Positions 39,946 through 52,376 of a stretch of DNA of 64,000 nucleotides are shown here, piece by piece. How positions within the stretch are numbered: the stretch's first letter is position 1; the number at the start of each line of letters is the position of its first letter. The notes under the pieces are model-generated. The model made no database searches. It was not told the origin of the DNA and was given only the letters and a program-made list of their open reading frames with translations. Source of the DNA: Yokenella regensburgei ATCC 49455 (GTDB lineage: Bacteria; Pseudomonadota; Gammaproteobacteria; Enterobacterales; Enterobacteriaceae); assembly GCF_000735455.1 (NCBI RefSeq), contig NZ_JMPS01000064.1, forward strand, positions 160,869-224,868. Reading direction: 5' to 3'. The translations under genes were made by a program, and so were the position numbers.

Positions 39946-41073
39946 ATGGCACTGCGAATCGCCTTCAGCGGGTTTATCGTTCTGGTTGTCGTCATGGGAA
40001 TAGGGCGGTTCGCCTTTACGCCGCAGGTTCCACTGATGATAGCTGACGGTCAGCTGACGCTTACCAGCGCCGGGCTGGTGGCGGCGATGAACTATCTCGG
40101 CTATCTGCTGGGGGCATGGGATGCAATGCGTACCCACCGGGGCGTTGAGGCGCGTCTGTGGGGCGGGCTGCTCGGCGCGGTGGTGCTAACGCTGCTCTCG
40201 GCGTGGCTGGATAACGCCTGGACTCACGGCCTGCTGCGGCTGGTCATAGGCTGCATGAGCGGTTGGGCAATGGTGCTCACCGCCGCGTGGACGAACGAGC
40301 GGCTGGCGCACTTTGGCAAACCGGGGCTGAGTGCCGCGGTGTTTGCCGGCCCGGGGGCGGGGATTGCCATCAGTGGACTGCTGGCGGTGTTTATCCAGTC
40401 ACAGGCCCTGGGTGCTGCTGCTGGCTGGCTGCTGTACGGCCTGCTGGCGCTGCTGCTGGTCGCGCTGGTTGCCCGTTGGTTGCCGCGTCCTGGCGATTTG
40501 CATCGATCCGGTGAGAAACCGGCGCCGCTGCACCTGACACCGGCATTAAAACGGCCGGTGTGGAGCTACAGCCTGGCCGGGTTTGGCTACATTCTGCCAG
40601 CGACGTTTTTGTCACAAATGGCGGCACACCGTTTCCCCGGGAGCGTGTTCGCCCAGTTTGTCTGGCCGGTCTTTGGCGCAGCGGCAGTGGTGGGGATTGC
40701 TGTCAGTATTGCCACGCGCCACCTCGGGCACAGCTATCAGCGGCTGGCTATTGTGCTGTGGCTGCAAGGCGTGGGAGTGCTGGCGGCATGGCTGCTGCCC
40801 GGTATCGGCGGGCTGGTGACCGGCGCGTTGCTGGTGGGCGGCGGTTTTCTCTGTGCGGTTCAGCTTTCGCTGCTTTACGGTCGGGAGCTTGCGCCGAACC
40901 ACACCCGCTATATGGCAGGGCTACTGACCACCGGTTACGCCGTGGGGCAGCTGGTGGGGCCGATGACGTCGGCGCTTTCAACGTGGCTTACCCATCAGCT
41001 GGAGCCCGCGCTGGGGGTTGCCGCCGTCGCGCTTCTCATCGCAGGCGTGCTGGTCTGGCGTCCTGCTCGTTGA
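39946..41073 (+). CDS. YbfB/YjiJ-family MFS transporter
   Basis: The product is about 375 residues with 12 predicted helices. It starts MALRIAFSGFIVLVVVMGIGRFAFTPQVPLM, a pattern (GRFAFTP) typical of the YbfB/YjiJ group of the major facilitator superfamily. The start at 39946 follows a perfect AGGAGG; an upstream in-frame start would add 16 residues. The substrate is unknown. In E. coli yeiG and folE are neighbours, so this gene is extra at this site. Its third positions look more GC-rich than those of folE. Confidence 0.82.
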   Translation: MALRIAFSGFIVLVVVMGIGRFAFTPQVPLMIADGQLTLTSAGLVAAMNYLGYLLGAWDAMRTHRGVEARLWGGLLGAVVLTLLSAWLDNAWTHGLLRLVIGCMSGWAMVLTAAWTNERLAHFGKPGLSAAVFAGPGAGIAISGLLAVFIQSQALGAAAGWLLYGLLALLLVALVARWLPRPGDLHRSGEKPAPLHLTPALKRPVWSYSLAGFGYILPATFLSQMAAHRFPGSVFAQFVWPVFGAAAVVGIAVSIATRHLGHSYQRLAIVLWLQGVGVLAAWLLPGIGGLVTGALLVGGGFLCAVQLSLLYGRELAPNHTRYMAGLLTTGYAVGQLVGPMTSALSTWLTHQLEPALGVAAVALLIAGVLVWRPAR

Positions 41074-41197
41074 AAGGCGGCAGCAATTACAATAATTATC
41101 GTTACGACTACTGGATTATGTGCGCCGCCTCACGCAAAATGAGGGCGCACTTTACCCCACGAAGGGTAAAGGTTGTCACACCTGCAGGAGAATAAAG

Positions 41198-41866
41198 ATG
41201 TCATCACTGAGTAAAGAAGCCGCACTCGTTCATGAAGCGCTGGTAGCTCGTGGGCTGGAAACACCGCTGCGCCCGCCGGTGCACGAGATGGATAACGAAA
41301 CCCGCAAGCGTCTCATTTCCGGGCATATGACCGAGATTATGCAACTGCTGAATCTTGATCTGAGTGACGACAGCCTGATGGAAACGCCGCATCGCATCGC
41401 CAAAATGTACGTCGATGAGATTTTCTCCGGGCTGGACTACGCCAACTTCCCGAAAATCACCGTCATTGAAAACAAAATGAAGGTAGATGAAATGGTGACC
41501 GTGCGCGATATCACCCTGACCAGCACCTGTGAGCACCATTTTGTGACCATCGACGGTAAAGCCACCGTGGCCTATATCCCGAAAGATACGGTCATTGGTC
41601 TGTCGAAAATCAACCGTATTGTGCAGTTCTTTGCCCAGCGTCCGCAGGTGCAGGAACGTCTGACCCAGCAGATTCTGACCGCGCTGCAGACATTGCTGGG
41701 TACTAATAATGTGGCGGTGTCGATTGATGCGGTTCACTACTGTGTGAAAGCGCGCGGCGTGCGTGATGCCACCAGCGCAACCACCACCACCTCACTCGGC
41801 GGCCTGTTTAAGTCCAGCCAGAACACTCGCCAGGAGTTCCTGCGCGCTGTGCGTCACCACAACTGA
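41198..41866 (+). CDS. folE: GTP cyclohydrolase I
   Basis: The product is 222 residues, as in E. coli, and catalyses the first step of folate synthesis from GTP to dihydroneopterin triphosphate. Zinc ligands appear in [13 protein letters not shown] and [15 protein letters not shown]. The ATG at 41198 ([19 protein letters not shown]) follows AGGAGAATAAAG. It is followed by yeiB 19 bases later, so the two probably form an operon. Confidence 0.97.
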   Translation: MSSLSKEAALVHEALVARGLETPLRPPVHEMDNETRKRLISGHMTEIMQLLNLDLSDDSLMETPHRIAKMYVDEIFSGLDYANFPKITVIENKMKVDEMVTVRDITLTSTCEHHFVTIDGKATVAYIPKDTVIGLSKINRIVQFFAQRPQVQERLTQQILTALQTLLGTNNVAVSIDAVHYCVKARGVRDATSATTTTSLGGLFKSSQNTRQEFLRAVRHHN

Positions 41867-41885
41867 TTGATTGACAGGACCGCGT

Positions 41886-43043
41886 ATGGAAAGAAACGTC
41901 ACGCTCGATTTTGTTCGCGGCGTTGCCATACTCGGGATCCTGCTACTGAATATCAGCGCCTTCGGGCTACCGAAGGCCGCTTACCTGAACCCTGCCTGGT
42001 ACGGCGAAATCACCCGCAGCGATGCCTGGACGTGGGCGCTGCTCGACCTTTTTGCCCAGGTCAAATTCCTTAACCTGTTTGCGCTGCTCTTCGGTGCCGG
42101 GCTGCAGATGCTGCTGCCGCGCGGTAAACGCTGGATCCAGTCACGATTAACGCTGCTGGCGCTGCTCGGTTTTATTCATGCGCTGTTCTTTTGGGACGGC
42201 GATATTCTGCTGGCCTATGCGCTGATTGGGCTTATTAGCTGGCGGCTTATTCGCGATGCGCAGCACGTCAAATCACTGTTCAACACCGGTGTGGTGCTGT
42301 ATCTGATGGGCGTGGGGATCCTGCTGCTGCTCGGCATGATGACCGGCGAGTCGACGAACCGCTCCTGGATCCCGGATGCGGCGAATTTGCAGTATGAACA
42401 GTACTGGAAGTTCAAAGGTGGTATGGAGGCCTTCAGCAATCGTAGCGATATGCTGGCAGATAACCTGCTGGCGCTGGGGGCGCAGTACGGCTGGCAGCTG
42501 GCGGGCATGATGCTGATGGGCGGGGCGCTGATGCGTAGCGGCTGGCTGAAAGGGCAGTTCAGCCTGCGTCATTATCGCTGTACCGGCGCACTGCTGGTGC
42601 TGGCGGGTATGGCGGTGAACCTGCCAGCCATTATCGCCCAGTGGTGGCTACACTGGGATTACCGCTGGTGTGCGTTCCTGCTCCAGGCGCCGCGTGAGCT
42701 TGGCGCTCCGCTGCAAACCATCGGCTATGCTGCGCTTATCTGGGGCTTCTGGCCGCAGATTTGTCATTCGCGGCTGGTGGCGGCTATCGTCTGCGTCGGG
42801 CGGATGGCCCTCACGAACTATCTACTGCAAACCCTTATCTGCACCACGCTGTTCTATCGATTCGGCTTATTTATGAAATTCGACCGCCTGCAGCTGCTCG
42901 GTTTTGTGCTGCCAGTGTGGATGTTTAACCTGCTGTTCTCCGTTTTCTGGCTGCGCTACTTCCGTCAGGGGCCGGTTGAATGGCTGTGGCGACAGCTTAC
43001 CGCTCGCGCCTCAGGCATCTCATTACGCAAAACATTCAGATAA
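41886..43043 (+). CDS. yeiB: DUF418 inner-membrane protein YeiB
   Basis: The product is 385 residues, matching E. coli YeiB, and is hydrophobic with about ten membrane helices. The N-terminus MERNVTLDFVRGVAILGILLLNI is characteristic of DUF418, related to acyltransferase-3 membrane proteins. The C-terminal half carries GRMALTNYLLQTLICT. The function is unknown. It lies between folE and galS, as in E. coli. Confidence 0.92.
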   Translation: MERNVTLDFVRGVAILGILLLNISAFGLPKAAYLNPAWYGEITRSDAWTWALLDLFAQVKFLNLFALLFGAGLQMLLPRGKRWIQSRLTLLALLGFIHALFFWDGDILLAYALIGLISWRLIRDAQHVKSLFNTGVVLYLMGVGILLLLGMMTGESTNRSWIPDAANLQYEQYWKFKGGMEAFSNRSDMLADNLLALGAQYGWQLAGMMLMGGALMRSGWLKGQFSLRHYRCTGALLVLAGMAVNLPAIIAQWWLHWDYRWCAFLLQAPRELGAPLQTIGYAALIWGFWPQICHSRLVAAIVCVGRMALTNYLLQTLICTTLFYRFGLFMKFDRLQLLGFVLPVWMFNLLFSVFWLRYFRQGPVEWLWRQLTARASGISLRKTFR

Positions 43044-43072
43044 CGATCTGGATCACAATCATTAACAAAACG

Positions 43073-43090
43073 GATGTAACCGTTTCCATC
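43073..43090. promoter_or_regulatory. GalS/GalR operator at the galS promoter
   Basis: GATGTAACCGTTTCCATC is a near-palindrome that keeps the TGTAACCGTTTNCA core of gal operators. It lies about 110 bases before galS and implies autoregulation. Confidence 0.7.
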
Positions 43091-43092
43091 CT

Positions 43093-43108
43093 TGTGACAT
43101 CTCTCACG
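43093..43108. promoter_or_regulatory. CRP site at the galS promoter
   Basis: TGTGACATCTCTCACG matches TGTGA-N6-TCACA with one mismatch. It lies directly after the gal operator. Confidence 0.75.
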
Positions 43109-43197
43109 TAGTCGTAAACCCCGCGCTGACAAAATAGCGTTCTTGCTGAAACAGGGGGTGACCGTGGGTTCCTGCAATTTCCAACAGGGCGGTGTGT

Positions 43198-44223
43198 ATG
43201 ATCACCATTCGTGACGTTGCCCGCGAGGCTGGCGTGTCGGTGGCGACCGTATCAAGGGTGCTGAACAACAGTCAGCTGGTCAGTAGTGAGACACGTGATG
43301 CGGTGATGAAGGCAGTATCGCTGCTTGGGTATCGCCCCAATGCAAATGCCCAGGCGCTGGCGACGCAAAGCAGTGAAACCATTGGCGTGGTAGTGATGGA
43401 CGTCTCCGACTCCTTCTTCGGCGCGCTGGTGAAAGCGGTGGATACTGTCGCTCAGCAGCATCAGAAATACGTGCTTATCGGTAACAGCTACCACGAGGCG
43501 GAAAAAGAGCGTAATGCCATTGAGGTGCTGATCCGCCAGCGCTGTAACGCGCTGATCGTGCATTCCAAAGCGCTTGGTGACGATGAACTCATTGATTTTA
43601 TGAAACATATTCCCGGGATGGTGGTTATCAACCGTACCGTGCCGGGTTACGCCCATCGCTGCGTCGGGCTCGACAACGTCAGCGGTGCGATGATGGCAAC
43701 CCGAACGCTGCTGAATAACGGGCATCAGCGTATTGGCTATCTGGCCTCAAGCCATGCGATTGAAGACGACACGCTTCGCCGCGAAGGCTGGCGGCGAGCG
43801 CTGCAGGAGCAGGGGATTAATCCGTCCGATGCCTGGATTGGCACCGGCACGCCGGATATGCAGGGCGGGGAGGCGGCGATGGTCGAGCTCCTCGGGCGTA
43901 ATCTCGGGCTAAGTGCCGTTTTCGCCTACAATGACAGCATGGCTGCCGGGGCGCTGACGGCGCTGAAAGATAACGGCATTGCGGTGCCGCAGCAGCTTTC
44001 GCTCATCGGTTTCGATGACATTCCGATAGCTCGTTACACGGACCCGCAGCTGACCACCGTGCGTTACCCGATTGTTTCAATGGCAAAACTGGCGACAGAG
44101 CTCGCGCTGATGGGTGCTGAAGGCAAACTGGATGCGTCAGCGACACACTGCTTTATGCCGACCCTGGTGCGCCGCCATTCTGTGGCACAGCGGCAATCTG
44201 TGGGGACGATCACTAACTTGTAA
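43198..44223 (+). CDS. galS: Galactose isorepressor GalS
   Basis: The product is about 341 residues (E. coli 346) and belongs to the LacI family. The N-terminal helix-turn-helix is [22 protein letters not shown], followed by the hinge and a periplasmic-binding-protein-like core (ENTIGVV-type start and [17 protein letters not shown]). It represses mglBAC and itself, and D-galactose or D-fucose relieves this. I chose the ATG at 43198; a GTG two codons earlier is possible. Confidence 0.94.
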   Translation: MITIRDVAREAGVSVATVSRVLNNSQLVSSETRDAVMKAVSLLGYRPNANAQALATQSSETIGVVVMDVSDSFFGALVKAVDTVAQQHQKYVLIGNSYHEAEKERNAIEVLIRQRCNALIVHSKALGDDELIDFMKHIPGMVVINRTVPGYAHRCVGLDNVSGAMMATRTLLNNGHQRIGYLASSHAIEDDTLRREGWRRALQEQGINPSDAWIGTGTPDMQGGEAAMVELLGRNLGLSAVFAYNDSMAAGALTALKDNGIAVPQQLSLIGFDDIPIARYTDPQLTTVRYPIVSMAKLATELALMGAEGKLDASATHCFMPTLVRRHSVAQRQSVGTITNL

Positions 44224-44232
44224 ACTGCGGTG

Positions 44233-44249
44233 ATGTAACCGTTTTCAAT
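44233..44249. promoter_or_regulatory. GalS/GalR operator at the mgl promoter
   Basis: ATGTAACCGTTTTCAAT has the same core as the site before galS. It lies upstream of mglB, adjacent to the CRP site. Confidence 0.7.
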
Positions 44250-44250
44250 C

Positions 44251-44266
44251 TGTGAGTAAATTCACA
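44251..44266. promoter_or_regulatory. CRP site at the mgl promoter
   Basis: TGTGAGTAAATTCACA is a perfect match to TGTGA-N6-TCACA. It directly follows the gal operator, so activation and repression are read at one place. Confidence 0.9.
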
Positions 44267-44510
44267 GTATCTTAACATTGCGCTGGCTATGATGGCTGCG
44301 TTTGTAAAGCTGAAAGCGCTAGTCACTGTGATTTCTCACTTTTTGCCTGGCAATGCAGCACAAAACAATCAAAAAACGCACTCTGGAGCGTTACCGAACA
44401 CGGAAGATAGTCATTTTTGATAAATTAACTTCGGCGGTCTGTAACACTCTATTAACGTTGCGCCCGCCTGGTCTATACCCTGCATAAAAGAACCGAGAAC
44501 CGGAGATACC

Positions 44511-45509
44511 ATGAATAAGAAGGCCCTAACCCTGTCTGTTCTGATGGCAAGCATGTTTTTTGGCGCGGCGGCCCATGCTGCGGACACCCGTATTGGCGTG
44601 ACCATCTACAAATACGACGACAACTTCATGTCTGTTGTCCGTAAGGCGATTGAGAAAGATGCTAAAGCATCTCCTGACATTCAACTGCTGATGAATGACT
44701 CGCAGAACGACCAGTCCAAGCAGAACGACCAGATTGACGTCCTGCTGGCAAAAGGTGTTAAAGCGCTGGCGATCAACCTGGTTGACCCGGCTGCAGCGGG
44801 CACCGTGATTGAAAAAGCACGTGGTCAGAACGTGCCGGTGGTCTTCTTCAACAAAGAGCCTTCCCGTAAAGCGCTGGATAGCTACGACAAAGCGTTCTAC
44901 GTCGGTACCGATTCCAAAGAGTCTGGCATTATTCAGGGCGACCTGATTGCCAAACACTGGAAAGCTAACCCGAACTGGGATCTGAACAAAGACGGTCAGA
45001 TTCAGTTTGTGCTGCTGAAAGGTGAGCCGGGCCACCCGGATGCTGAAGCACGTACGACCTACGTGATTAAAGAGCTGAACGACAAAGGCATCAAAACTCA
45101 GCAGCTGGCGCTGGATACCGCTATGTGGGATACCGCGCAGGCTAAAGACAAGATGGACGCCTGGCTCTCTGGCCCGAACGCAAATAAAATCGAAGTGGTT
45201 ATCGCCAACAACGATGCAATGGCAATGGGTGCAGTAGAAGCGCTGAAAGCGCACAACAAATCCAGCGTACCGGTATTTGGCGTTGATGCTCTGCCAGAAG
45301 CACTGGCACTGGTGAAATCTGGCGCAATGGCCGGTACCGTGCTGAACGATGCTAACAACCAGGCGAAAGCAACGCTGGATCTGGCGAAAAACCTGGCCGC
45401 AGGTAAAGAGCCGGCAGCTGGCACCAACTGGAAAATCGAGAACAAAATCGTTCGCGTACCTTATGTTGGTGTGGACCAGGATAACCTCGTTCAGTTCATC
45501 GGTAAGTAA
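44511..45509 (+). CDS. mglB: Galactose/glucose periplasmic binding protein MglB
   Basis: The product is 332 residues, as in E. coli. A signal peptide ends AHAADTRIG. The calcium-binding loop DLNKDGQIQ is intact, and sugar-contact regions include YKYDDNFM and NNDAMAMGA. It delivers galactose and glucose to MglAC and to the Trg chemoreceptor. It is the first gene of mglBAC. Confidence 0.97.
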   Translation: MNKKALTLSVLMASMFFGAAAHAADTRIGVTIYKYDDNFMSVVRKAIEKDAKASPDIQLLMNDSQNDQSKQNDQIDVLLAKGVKALAINLVDPAAAGTVIEKARGQNVPVVFFNKEPSRKALDSYDKAFYVGTDSKESGIIQGDLIAKHWKANPNWDLNKDGQIQFVLLKGEPGHPDAEARTTYVIKELNDKGIKTQQLALDTAMWDTAQAKDKMDAWLSGPNANKIEVVIANNDAMAMGAVEALKAHNKSSVPVFGVDALPEALALVKSGAMAGTVLNDANNQAKATLDLAKNLAAGKEPAAGTNWKIENKIVRVPYVGVDQDNLVQFIGK

Positions 45510-45611
45510 TTCGATAGTTCGGGCGCAGATTCTGCGCCCACCATGCGATTTCGTTGAAACACGCCCGTGCCGGTTTTCCGGTACGGGTATCACGCGCAGC
45601 CAGGGCTAACT

Positions 45612-47132
45612 ATGGTCAGCAATAACGAAAAATCGTCAGGCGAATTCTTGTTGGAAATGAGTCATATCAACAAGTCGTTTCCCGGCGTAAAAGCGCTCGA
45701 TAATGTGAATTTAAAAGTCCGTCCGCATTCCATTCATGCCTTAATGGGGGAAAACGGTGCGGGAAAATCCACGTTATTAAAATGCCTGTTTGGGATCTAT
45801 CAAAAAGATTCCGGTAGTATTATTTTTCAGGGTAAAGAGATCGACTTCCATTCAGCAAAAGAAGCGCTGGAAAATGGTATTTCGATGGTTCACCAGGAGC
45901 TTAACCTGGTATTACAGCGTTCGGTCATGGATAACATGTGGCTCGGGCGTTATCCTACTAAAGGTATGTTTGTCGATCAGGACAAAATGTACCGCGACAC
46001 CAAAGATATATTTGACGAACTGGATATTGATATTGATCCGCGCGCTCGCGTGGGCACATTATCCGTTTCACAGATGCAGATGATTGAAATCGCGAAAGCG
46101 TTCTCCTACGATGCCAAAATCGTGATTATGGATGAACCCACTTCTTCTCTGACGGAAAAAGAAGTCAATCATCTGTTTAAAATCATCCGCAAGCTGAAAG
46201 AGCGCGGCTGTGGAATTGTTTATATTTCGCATAAGATGGAAGAGATCTTCCAGCTGTGCGATGAGATTACTATCCTGCGCGATGGCCAGTGGATTGCCAC
46301 CCAGCCGCTGGAAGGCCTCGATATGGATAAGATCATCGCCATGATGGTTGGCCGTTCCCTGAACCAGCGATTCCCCGACAAGCAGAACAAACCGGGGGAG
46401 GTTATCCTCGAAGTTCGTGGACTCACCTCCTTGCGCCAGCCCTCTATCCGTGATGTTTCCTTTGATTTGCACAAAGGGGAAATTCTCGGAATTGCCGGTC
46501 TGGTTGGTGCCAAACGCACCGATATCGTGGAGACGCTGTTCGGTATTCGTGAGAAAGCCTCCGGCACCATTACGCTGCACGGTAAAAAGATCAATAACCA
46601 CAGCGCTAACGAAGCGATTAACCACGGCTTTGCACTGGTGACCGAAGAGCGTCGTTCAACCGGTATTTACGCTTATCTGGATATTGGCTTTAACTCGCTG
46701 ATTTCTAATATTCGCAACTACAAAAATAAAGTCGGTTTGCTGGATAACTCACGGATGAAGAGTGATACCCAGTGGGTTATTGACTCAATGCGCGTTAAAA
46801 CACCGGGTCATCGTACCCAGATTGGTTCGCTGTCTGGTGGTAACCAGCAGAAGGTTGTTATTGGTCGCTGGTTGTTAACTCAGCCAGAAATTTTAATGCT
46901 GGATGAACCAACGCGCGGTATTGACGTTGGTGCCAAATTTGAAATTTATCAACTTATTGCTGAGCTGGCGAAAAAGAATAAAGGGATCATTATTATCTCT
47001 TCCGAAATGCCGGAGCTGCTGGGAATTACCGACCGTATTCTGGTGATGAGCAATGGGCTGGTCGCCGGAATTGTTGATACGAAAACCACCACGCAAAACG
47101 AAATACTCCGTCTTGCGTCTTTGCACCTTTAA
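45612..47132 (+). CDS. mglA: Galactose ABC importer ATPase MglA
   Basis: The product is 506 residues with two ABC domains. Walker A GENGAGKS is complete in the first half, and the second half has GLVGAKRT, a degenerate Walker A typical of the family. Signatures are [13 protein letters not shown] and [14 protein letters not shown]. The start at 45612 gives the E. coli length; an upstream in-frame extension would overlap the mglB-mglA hairpin region. Confidence 0.96.
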   Translation: MVSNNEKSSGEFLLEMSHINKSFPGVKALDNVNLKVRPHSIHALMGENGAGKSTLLKCLFGIYQKDSGSIIFQGKEIDFHSAKEALENGISMVHQELNLVLQRSVMDNMWLGRYPTKGMFVDQDKMYRDTKDIFDELDIDIDPRARVGTLSVSQMQMIEIAKAFSYDAKIVIMDEPTSSLTEKEVNHLFKIIRKLKERGCGIVYISHKMEEIFQLCDEITILRDGQWIATQPLEGLDMDKIIAMMVGRSLNQRFPDKQNKPGEVILEVRGLTSLRQPSIRDVSFDLHKGEILGIAGLVGAKRTDIVETLFGIREKASGTITLHGKKINNHSANEAINHGFALVTEERRSTGIYAYLDIGFNSLISNIRNYKNKVGLLDNSRMKSDTQWVIDSMRVKTPGHRTQIGSLSGGNQQKVVIGRWLLTQPEILMLDEPTRGIDVGAKFEIYQLIAELAKKNKGIIIISSEMPELLGITDRILVMSNGLVAGIVDTKTTTQNEILRLASLHL

Positions 47133-47147
47133 GATCAGGGGCTCCTC

Positions 47148-48158
47148 ATGAGTGCGTTAGATAAAAAAAGTTTTCTCACTTATCTGAAAGAAGGCGGTAT
47201 TTACGTCGTCCTTTTAGTCTTGCTGGCCATTATTATATTCCAGGATCCCACGTTCTTAAGTCTGCTTAACCTGAGTAACATCCTGACGCAGTCCTCGGTG
47301 CGTATTATCATCGCTCTTGGCGTTGCCGGGCTTATCGTGACCCAGGGGACGGACCTCTCCGCCGGCCGCCAGGTGGGCCTGGCGGCAGTTATCGCCGCAA
47401 CGCTTCTGCAGTCAGTTGATAACGCCAACAAGGTGTTCCCGGAAATGGCAACCATGCCGATTCCGCTGGTTATCCTTATCGTCTGCGCTATCGGTGCGGT
47501 AATTGGTCTGGTCAACGGGATTATCATTGCCTACCTGAACGTAACACCGTTTATCACCACCCTCGGCACGATGATTATCGTATACGGTATCAACTCGCTG
47601 TATTACGACTTCGTGGGGGCTTCGCCGATTTCCGGCTTTGATACGCACTTCTCGACGTTTGCGCAGGGGTTTATCGCGCTCGGTAGTTTCCGACTGTCGT
47701 ATATCACCTTCTATGCGCTAATTGCCATTGCCTTCGTGTGGGTGCTGTGGAACAAAACCCGCTTCGGTAAGAACATTTTCGCCATCGGTGGTAACCCGGA
47801 AGCCGCGAAAGTATCTGGCGTCAATGTGGCGCTGAACCTGCTGATGATCTATGCGCTCTCTGGCGTGTTCTATGCTTTCGGTGGTTTGCTGGAAGCGGGG
47901 CGTATCGGTTCTGCGACCAACAACCTCGGCTTTATGTATGAGCTGGATGCTATCGCGGCCTGCGTGGTGGGCGGTGTGTCCTTCTCCGGCGGTGTGGGTA
48001 CCGTTTTCGGTGTGGTGACCGGTGTGATTATCTTCACCGTCATCAACTACGGCCTGACCTATATCGGGGTTAACCCGTACTGGCAGTACATCATCAAAGG
48101 CGCCATCATTATCTTCGCCGTTGCGCTGGATTCACTGAAGTACGCGCGTAAGAAATAG
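47148..48158 (+). CDS. mglC: Galactose ABC importer permease MglC
   Basis: The product is 336 residues, as in E. coli, with about ten membrane helices. It starts 15 bases after mglA with an AGGGGCTCCTC leader. In E. coli preA, preT and yeiS lie after mglC; here a terminator and sanA follow directly. Confidence 0.96.
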   Translation: MSALDKKSFLTYLKEGGIYVVLLVLLAIIIFQDPTFLSLLNLSNILTQSSVRIIIALGVAGLIVTQGTDLSAGRQVGLAAVIAATLLQSVDNANKVFPEMATMPIPLVILIVCAIGAVIGLVNGIIIAYLNVTPFITTLGTMIIVYGINSLYYDFVGASPISGFDTHFSTFAQGFIALGSFRLSYITFYALIAIAFVWVLWNKTRFGKNIFAIGGNPEAAKVSGVNVALNLLMIYALSGVFYAFGGLLEAGRIGSATNNLGFMYELDAIAACVVGGVSFSGGVGTVFGVVTGVIIFTVINYGLTYIGVNPYWQYIIKGAIIIFAVALDSLKYARKK

Positions 48159-48170
48159 TTTCTCTGTACA

Positions 48171-48205
48171 AAAGCCCGGAACAGTAACCGCTGTTCCGGG
48201 CTTTT

Positions 48206-48207
<2 letters not shown>
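48171..48207. terminator. Bidirectional terminator between mglC and sanA
   Basis: A 14-bp stem (AAAGCCCGGAACAG/CTGTTCCGGGCTTT) around TAACCG ends in a T run. The sanA stop codon lies inside that run. Confidence 0.92.
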
Positions 48208-48955
<748 letters not shown>

Positions 48956-49041
48956 CTACTGTACTCGCCGGGATAGCGCAATAAACGCCGGGTTAATTGG
49001 GGGGAATTTCATCAGTGCGGGCCGAAACCCGCACAAGAACC

Positions 49042-49926
49042 TTAACCGAGCAGCACCCGGTCAATATTCTGACAGCCCAGTGCGCGCAATGTCGCCGCCG
49101 TGGCATCCCACTGGATAAGCGGAGCGTCCGGGCGTTCGGCGAGGAGCGCCCGCTGGATGTCCGCGTAGTCATAACCGTTCAGGCTAAGCAGATTCAGGGC
49201 ACCCTGCAGCGGTGGCAGCGTCGGGTTGAACGCCGCGTTTTCCGCGTAGCTTCCGCTGAAGATAGTACCGTCACGGCACTCCAGCGCGACTCCTGAAGGA
49301 GACTGGCTGTACGGCGTGTGGCTGCGGTTGGCGGCCTTAATCGCTGCCTGTGCCAGCGCATCGCCTTCCAGCGGGTAGCCGTGGTCCTGAGCATCCATCA
49401 GCAGAGTTTTGATCTGCAGATCTTTCGGCCCAAAAGCGTCCGGCAGATAGTCTTTCAGCGTGGCAGGCTCGCGGCCCGGCAGGTTGATGCGCAGCTCAAG
49501 ACCGCTGTTCAGTTCATTCATAAACTGACGGCAGTGGCCGCAGGGGGTGTAGTTGACGGTAATGGCTTTAAGGGCCTTTTCGCCACAGAGCCAGGCGTGG
49601 CTGATGGCGCTCTGTTCGGCGTGTACGGTTTGTTGCATCGTCGCGCCGAGGAACTCCATGTTGCCGCCAAGATACCAGGTGCCGCTAATACCGCGGGCAA
49701 TAGCGCCAACATTGAAATGCGACAGGTCGGCACGCGCGCAGGCCGCCGCTACCGGCAGAAGCGCAAATGCCAGACCGTCTTCGTCAAGCCCGGTCGCGGC
49801 TCGCAGCGTGGCGACCTGATGTGCAGTGAACTGTGCCGAAAAATGTTCGTCGGCAAGCATCGGGGCCAGTGCTGACTGCAAATTATCCGCAAGCTGTGCA
49901 AAAGCAGAATGAAAACGTGAATGCAT
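49042..49926 (-). CDS. cdd: Cytidine deaminase
   Basis: The product is 294 residues, matching E. coli, from the ATG at 49926 ([17 protein letters not shown]). The zinc-dependent active site has [11 protein letters not shown] (zinc His and catalytic Glu) and [12 protein letters not shown] (two zinc Cys). A broken second domain follows, as in E. coli. It deaminates cytidine and deoxycytidine for pyrimidine salvage. Confidence 0.97.
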   Translation of the reverse strand: MHSRFHSAFAQLADNLQSALAPMLADEHFSAQFTAHQVATLRAATGLDEDGLAFALLPVAAACARADLSHFNVGAIARGISGTWYLGGNMEFLGATMQQTVHAEQSAISHAWLCGEKALKAITVNYTPCGHCRQFMNELNSGLELRINLPGREPATLKDYLPDAFGPKDLQIKTLLMDAQDHGYPLEGDALAQAAIKAANRSHTPYSQSPSGVALECRDGTIFSGSYAENAAFNPTLPPLQGALNLLSLNGYDYADIQRALLAERPDAPLIQWDATAATLRALGCQNIDRVLLG

Positions 49927-49984
49927 GGCTTTGCCTCTTAACAATGTATGGAAGCGTAGTCTACGGGTGCTTTACACCTGTATA

Positions 49985-50029
49985 TGTGATCTAAATCCCA
50001 CTACTTATGCAACGCGTGTAACTTGCAGT
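49985..50029. promoter_or_regulatory. CRP/CytR-type control region of cdd
   Basis: TGTGATCTAAATCCCA (49985-50000) is a CRP-like site with one mismatch in the right half. It is followed by TGCAACGCGTGTAACTTGCA, which contains two CytR-type TTGCA half-sites. This combination resembles the CRP-CytR control of cdd in E. coli. Confidence 0.5.
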
Positions 50030-50053
50030 CAAAAATGTGTGATGTGTCGCGTT

Positions 50054-51183
<1,130 letters not shown>

Positions 51184-51376
51184 TTAATGCCAAAAATGTG
51201 CTACCGATCACATCATGATTTATAAGCATACTCATGATTCCTTTTTGGCACTGCAGGTTCTGCGCATCGCACGAAAAAAAGTTGTGCCTGATAGTGTAGT
51301 CGGCAGCGCAGAGAACGGGCTTCAAACCGTCTGCCGATAACGCTAAGATAGCGCCTCTTTTTCTCCGGGTAACGAT

Positions 51377-52324
51377 ATGCGTGTATTACTGGCACCGATG
51401 GAAGGTGTGCTCGATTCGCTGGTGCGCGAGCTGCTGACTGAGGTAAACGATTATGACCTCTGCATCACCGAATTTTTGCGGGTGGTGGATAAACTGCTGC
51501 CGGAAAAGTCGTTCTACCGCATTTGCCCGGAACTTCACAACCAGAGCCGAACCCCCTCGGGGACGCTCGTCAGGGTGCAACTGCTGGGGCAATACCCGCA
51601 GTGGCTGGCGGAAAACGCCGCCCGTGCCGTTGAGCTGGGCTCCTGGGGCGTTGACCTCAACTGTGGTTGCCCGTCAAAGGTGGTGAACGGTAGCGGCGGC
51701 GGGGCGACGCTCCTGAAAGACCCGGAGCTTATCTATCGCGGGGCGAAAGCCATGCGTGAGGCCGTGCCCGCTCACCTGCCGGTCACGGTAAAAGTAAGAC
51801 TGGGCTGGGACAGCAGCCAGCGGCAGTTTGAAATTGCCGATGCGGTGCAGCAGGCCGGTGCTACAGAGTTGACCGTTCACGGCCGTACCAAAGAAGACGG
51901 CTACAAACCCGAGCGTATCAACTGGCAGGCGATTGGTGAAATTCGAAAGCGGCTGTCGATACCGGTGGTGGCCAACGGCGAAATCTGGGACTGGCAAAGC
52001 GCGCAGGAGTGTATGGCAGTGACCGGCTGCGATGCCATTATGATCGGGCGCGGTGCGCTGAACGTGCCGAATCTGAGCCGTGTGGTGAAGGAAAATGCGC
52101 TGCGGATGCCGTGGCCTGAAGTCGTGGCGCTGTTGCAAACCTATTCCCGCAAGGAAAAGCAGGGCGATACTGGCCTGTACCACGTGGCGCGAATCAAGCA
52201 GTGGCTGGGTTACTTACGTAAAGAGTACGTGGAGGCAGCGGATCTGTTCACCGGTATTCGTACATTACAGGATTCATCAGCGATCGCGGATGCCATTGAA
52301 GGCTATGCGGCACGTATGGCCTGA
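51377..52324 (+). CDS. dusC: tRNA-dihydrouridine(16) synthase DusC
   Basis: The product is 315 residues, as in E. coli. The N-terminal FMN-binding TIM barrel has [10 protein letters not shown], the catalytic Cys region [17 protein letters not shown] and the phosphate-binding [10 protein letters not shown]. It reduces U16 of tRNAs to dihydrouridine. It is monocistronic. Confidence 0.96.
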   Translation: MRVLLAPMEGVLDSLVRELLTEVNDYDLCITEFLRVVDKLLPEKSFYRICPELHNQSRTPSGTLVRVQLLGQYPQWLAENAARAVELGSWGVDLNCGCPSKVVNGSGGGATLLKDPELIYRGAKAMREAVPAHLPVTVKVRLGWDSSQRQFEIADAVQQAGATELTVHGRTKEDGYKPERINWQAIGEIRKRLSIPVVANGEIWDWQSAQECMAVTGCDAIMIGRGALNVPNLSRVVKENALRMPWPEVVALLQTYSRKEKQGDTGLYHVARIKQWLGYLRKEYVEAADLFTGIRTLQDSSAIADAIEGYAARMA

Positions 52325-52332
52325 GAAGATGG

Positions 52333-52349
52333 GGGGAGGTAGCCTCCCC
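52333..52349. terminator. Weak hairpin after dusC
   Basis: A 7-bp GC stem GGGGAGG/CCTCCCC with a 3-base loop lies 9 bases after the dusC stop and before the convergent methyltransferase. No strong T run follows, so terminator activity is uncertain. Confidence 0.4.
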
Positions 52350-52376
52350 ATAATCTGGAATGTAAAAAATTCACGA

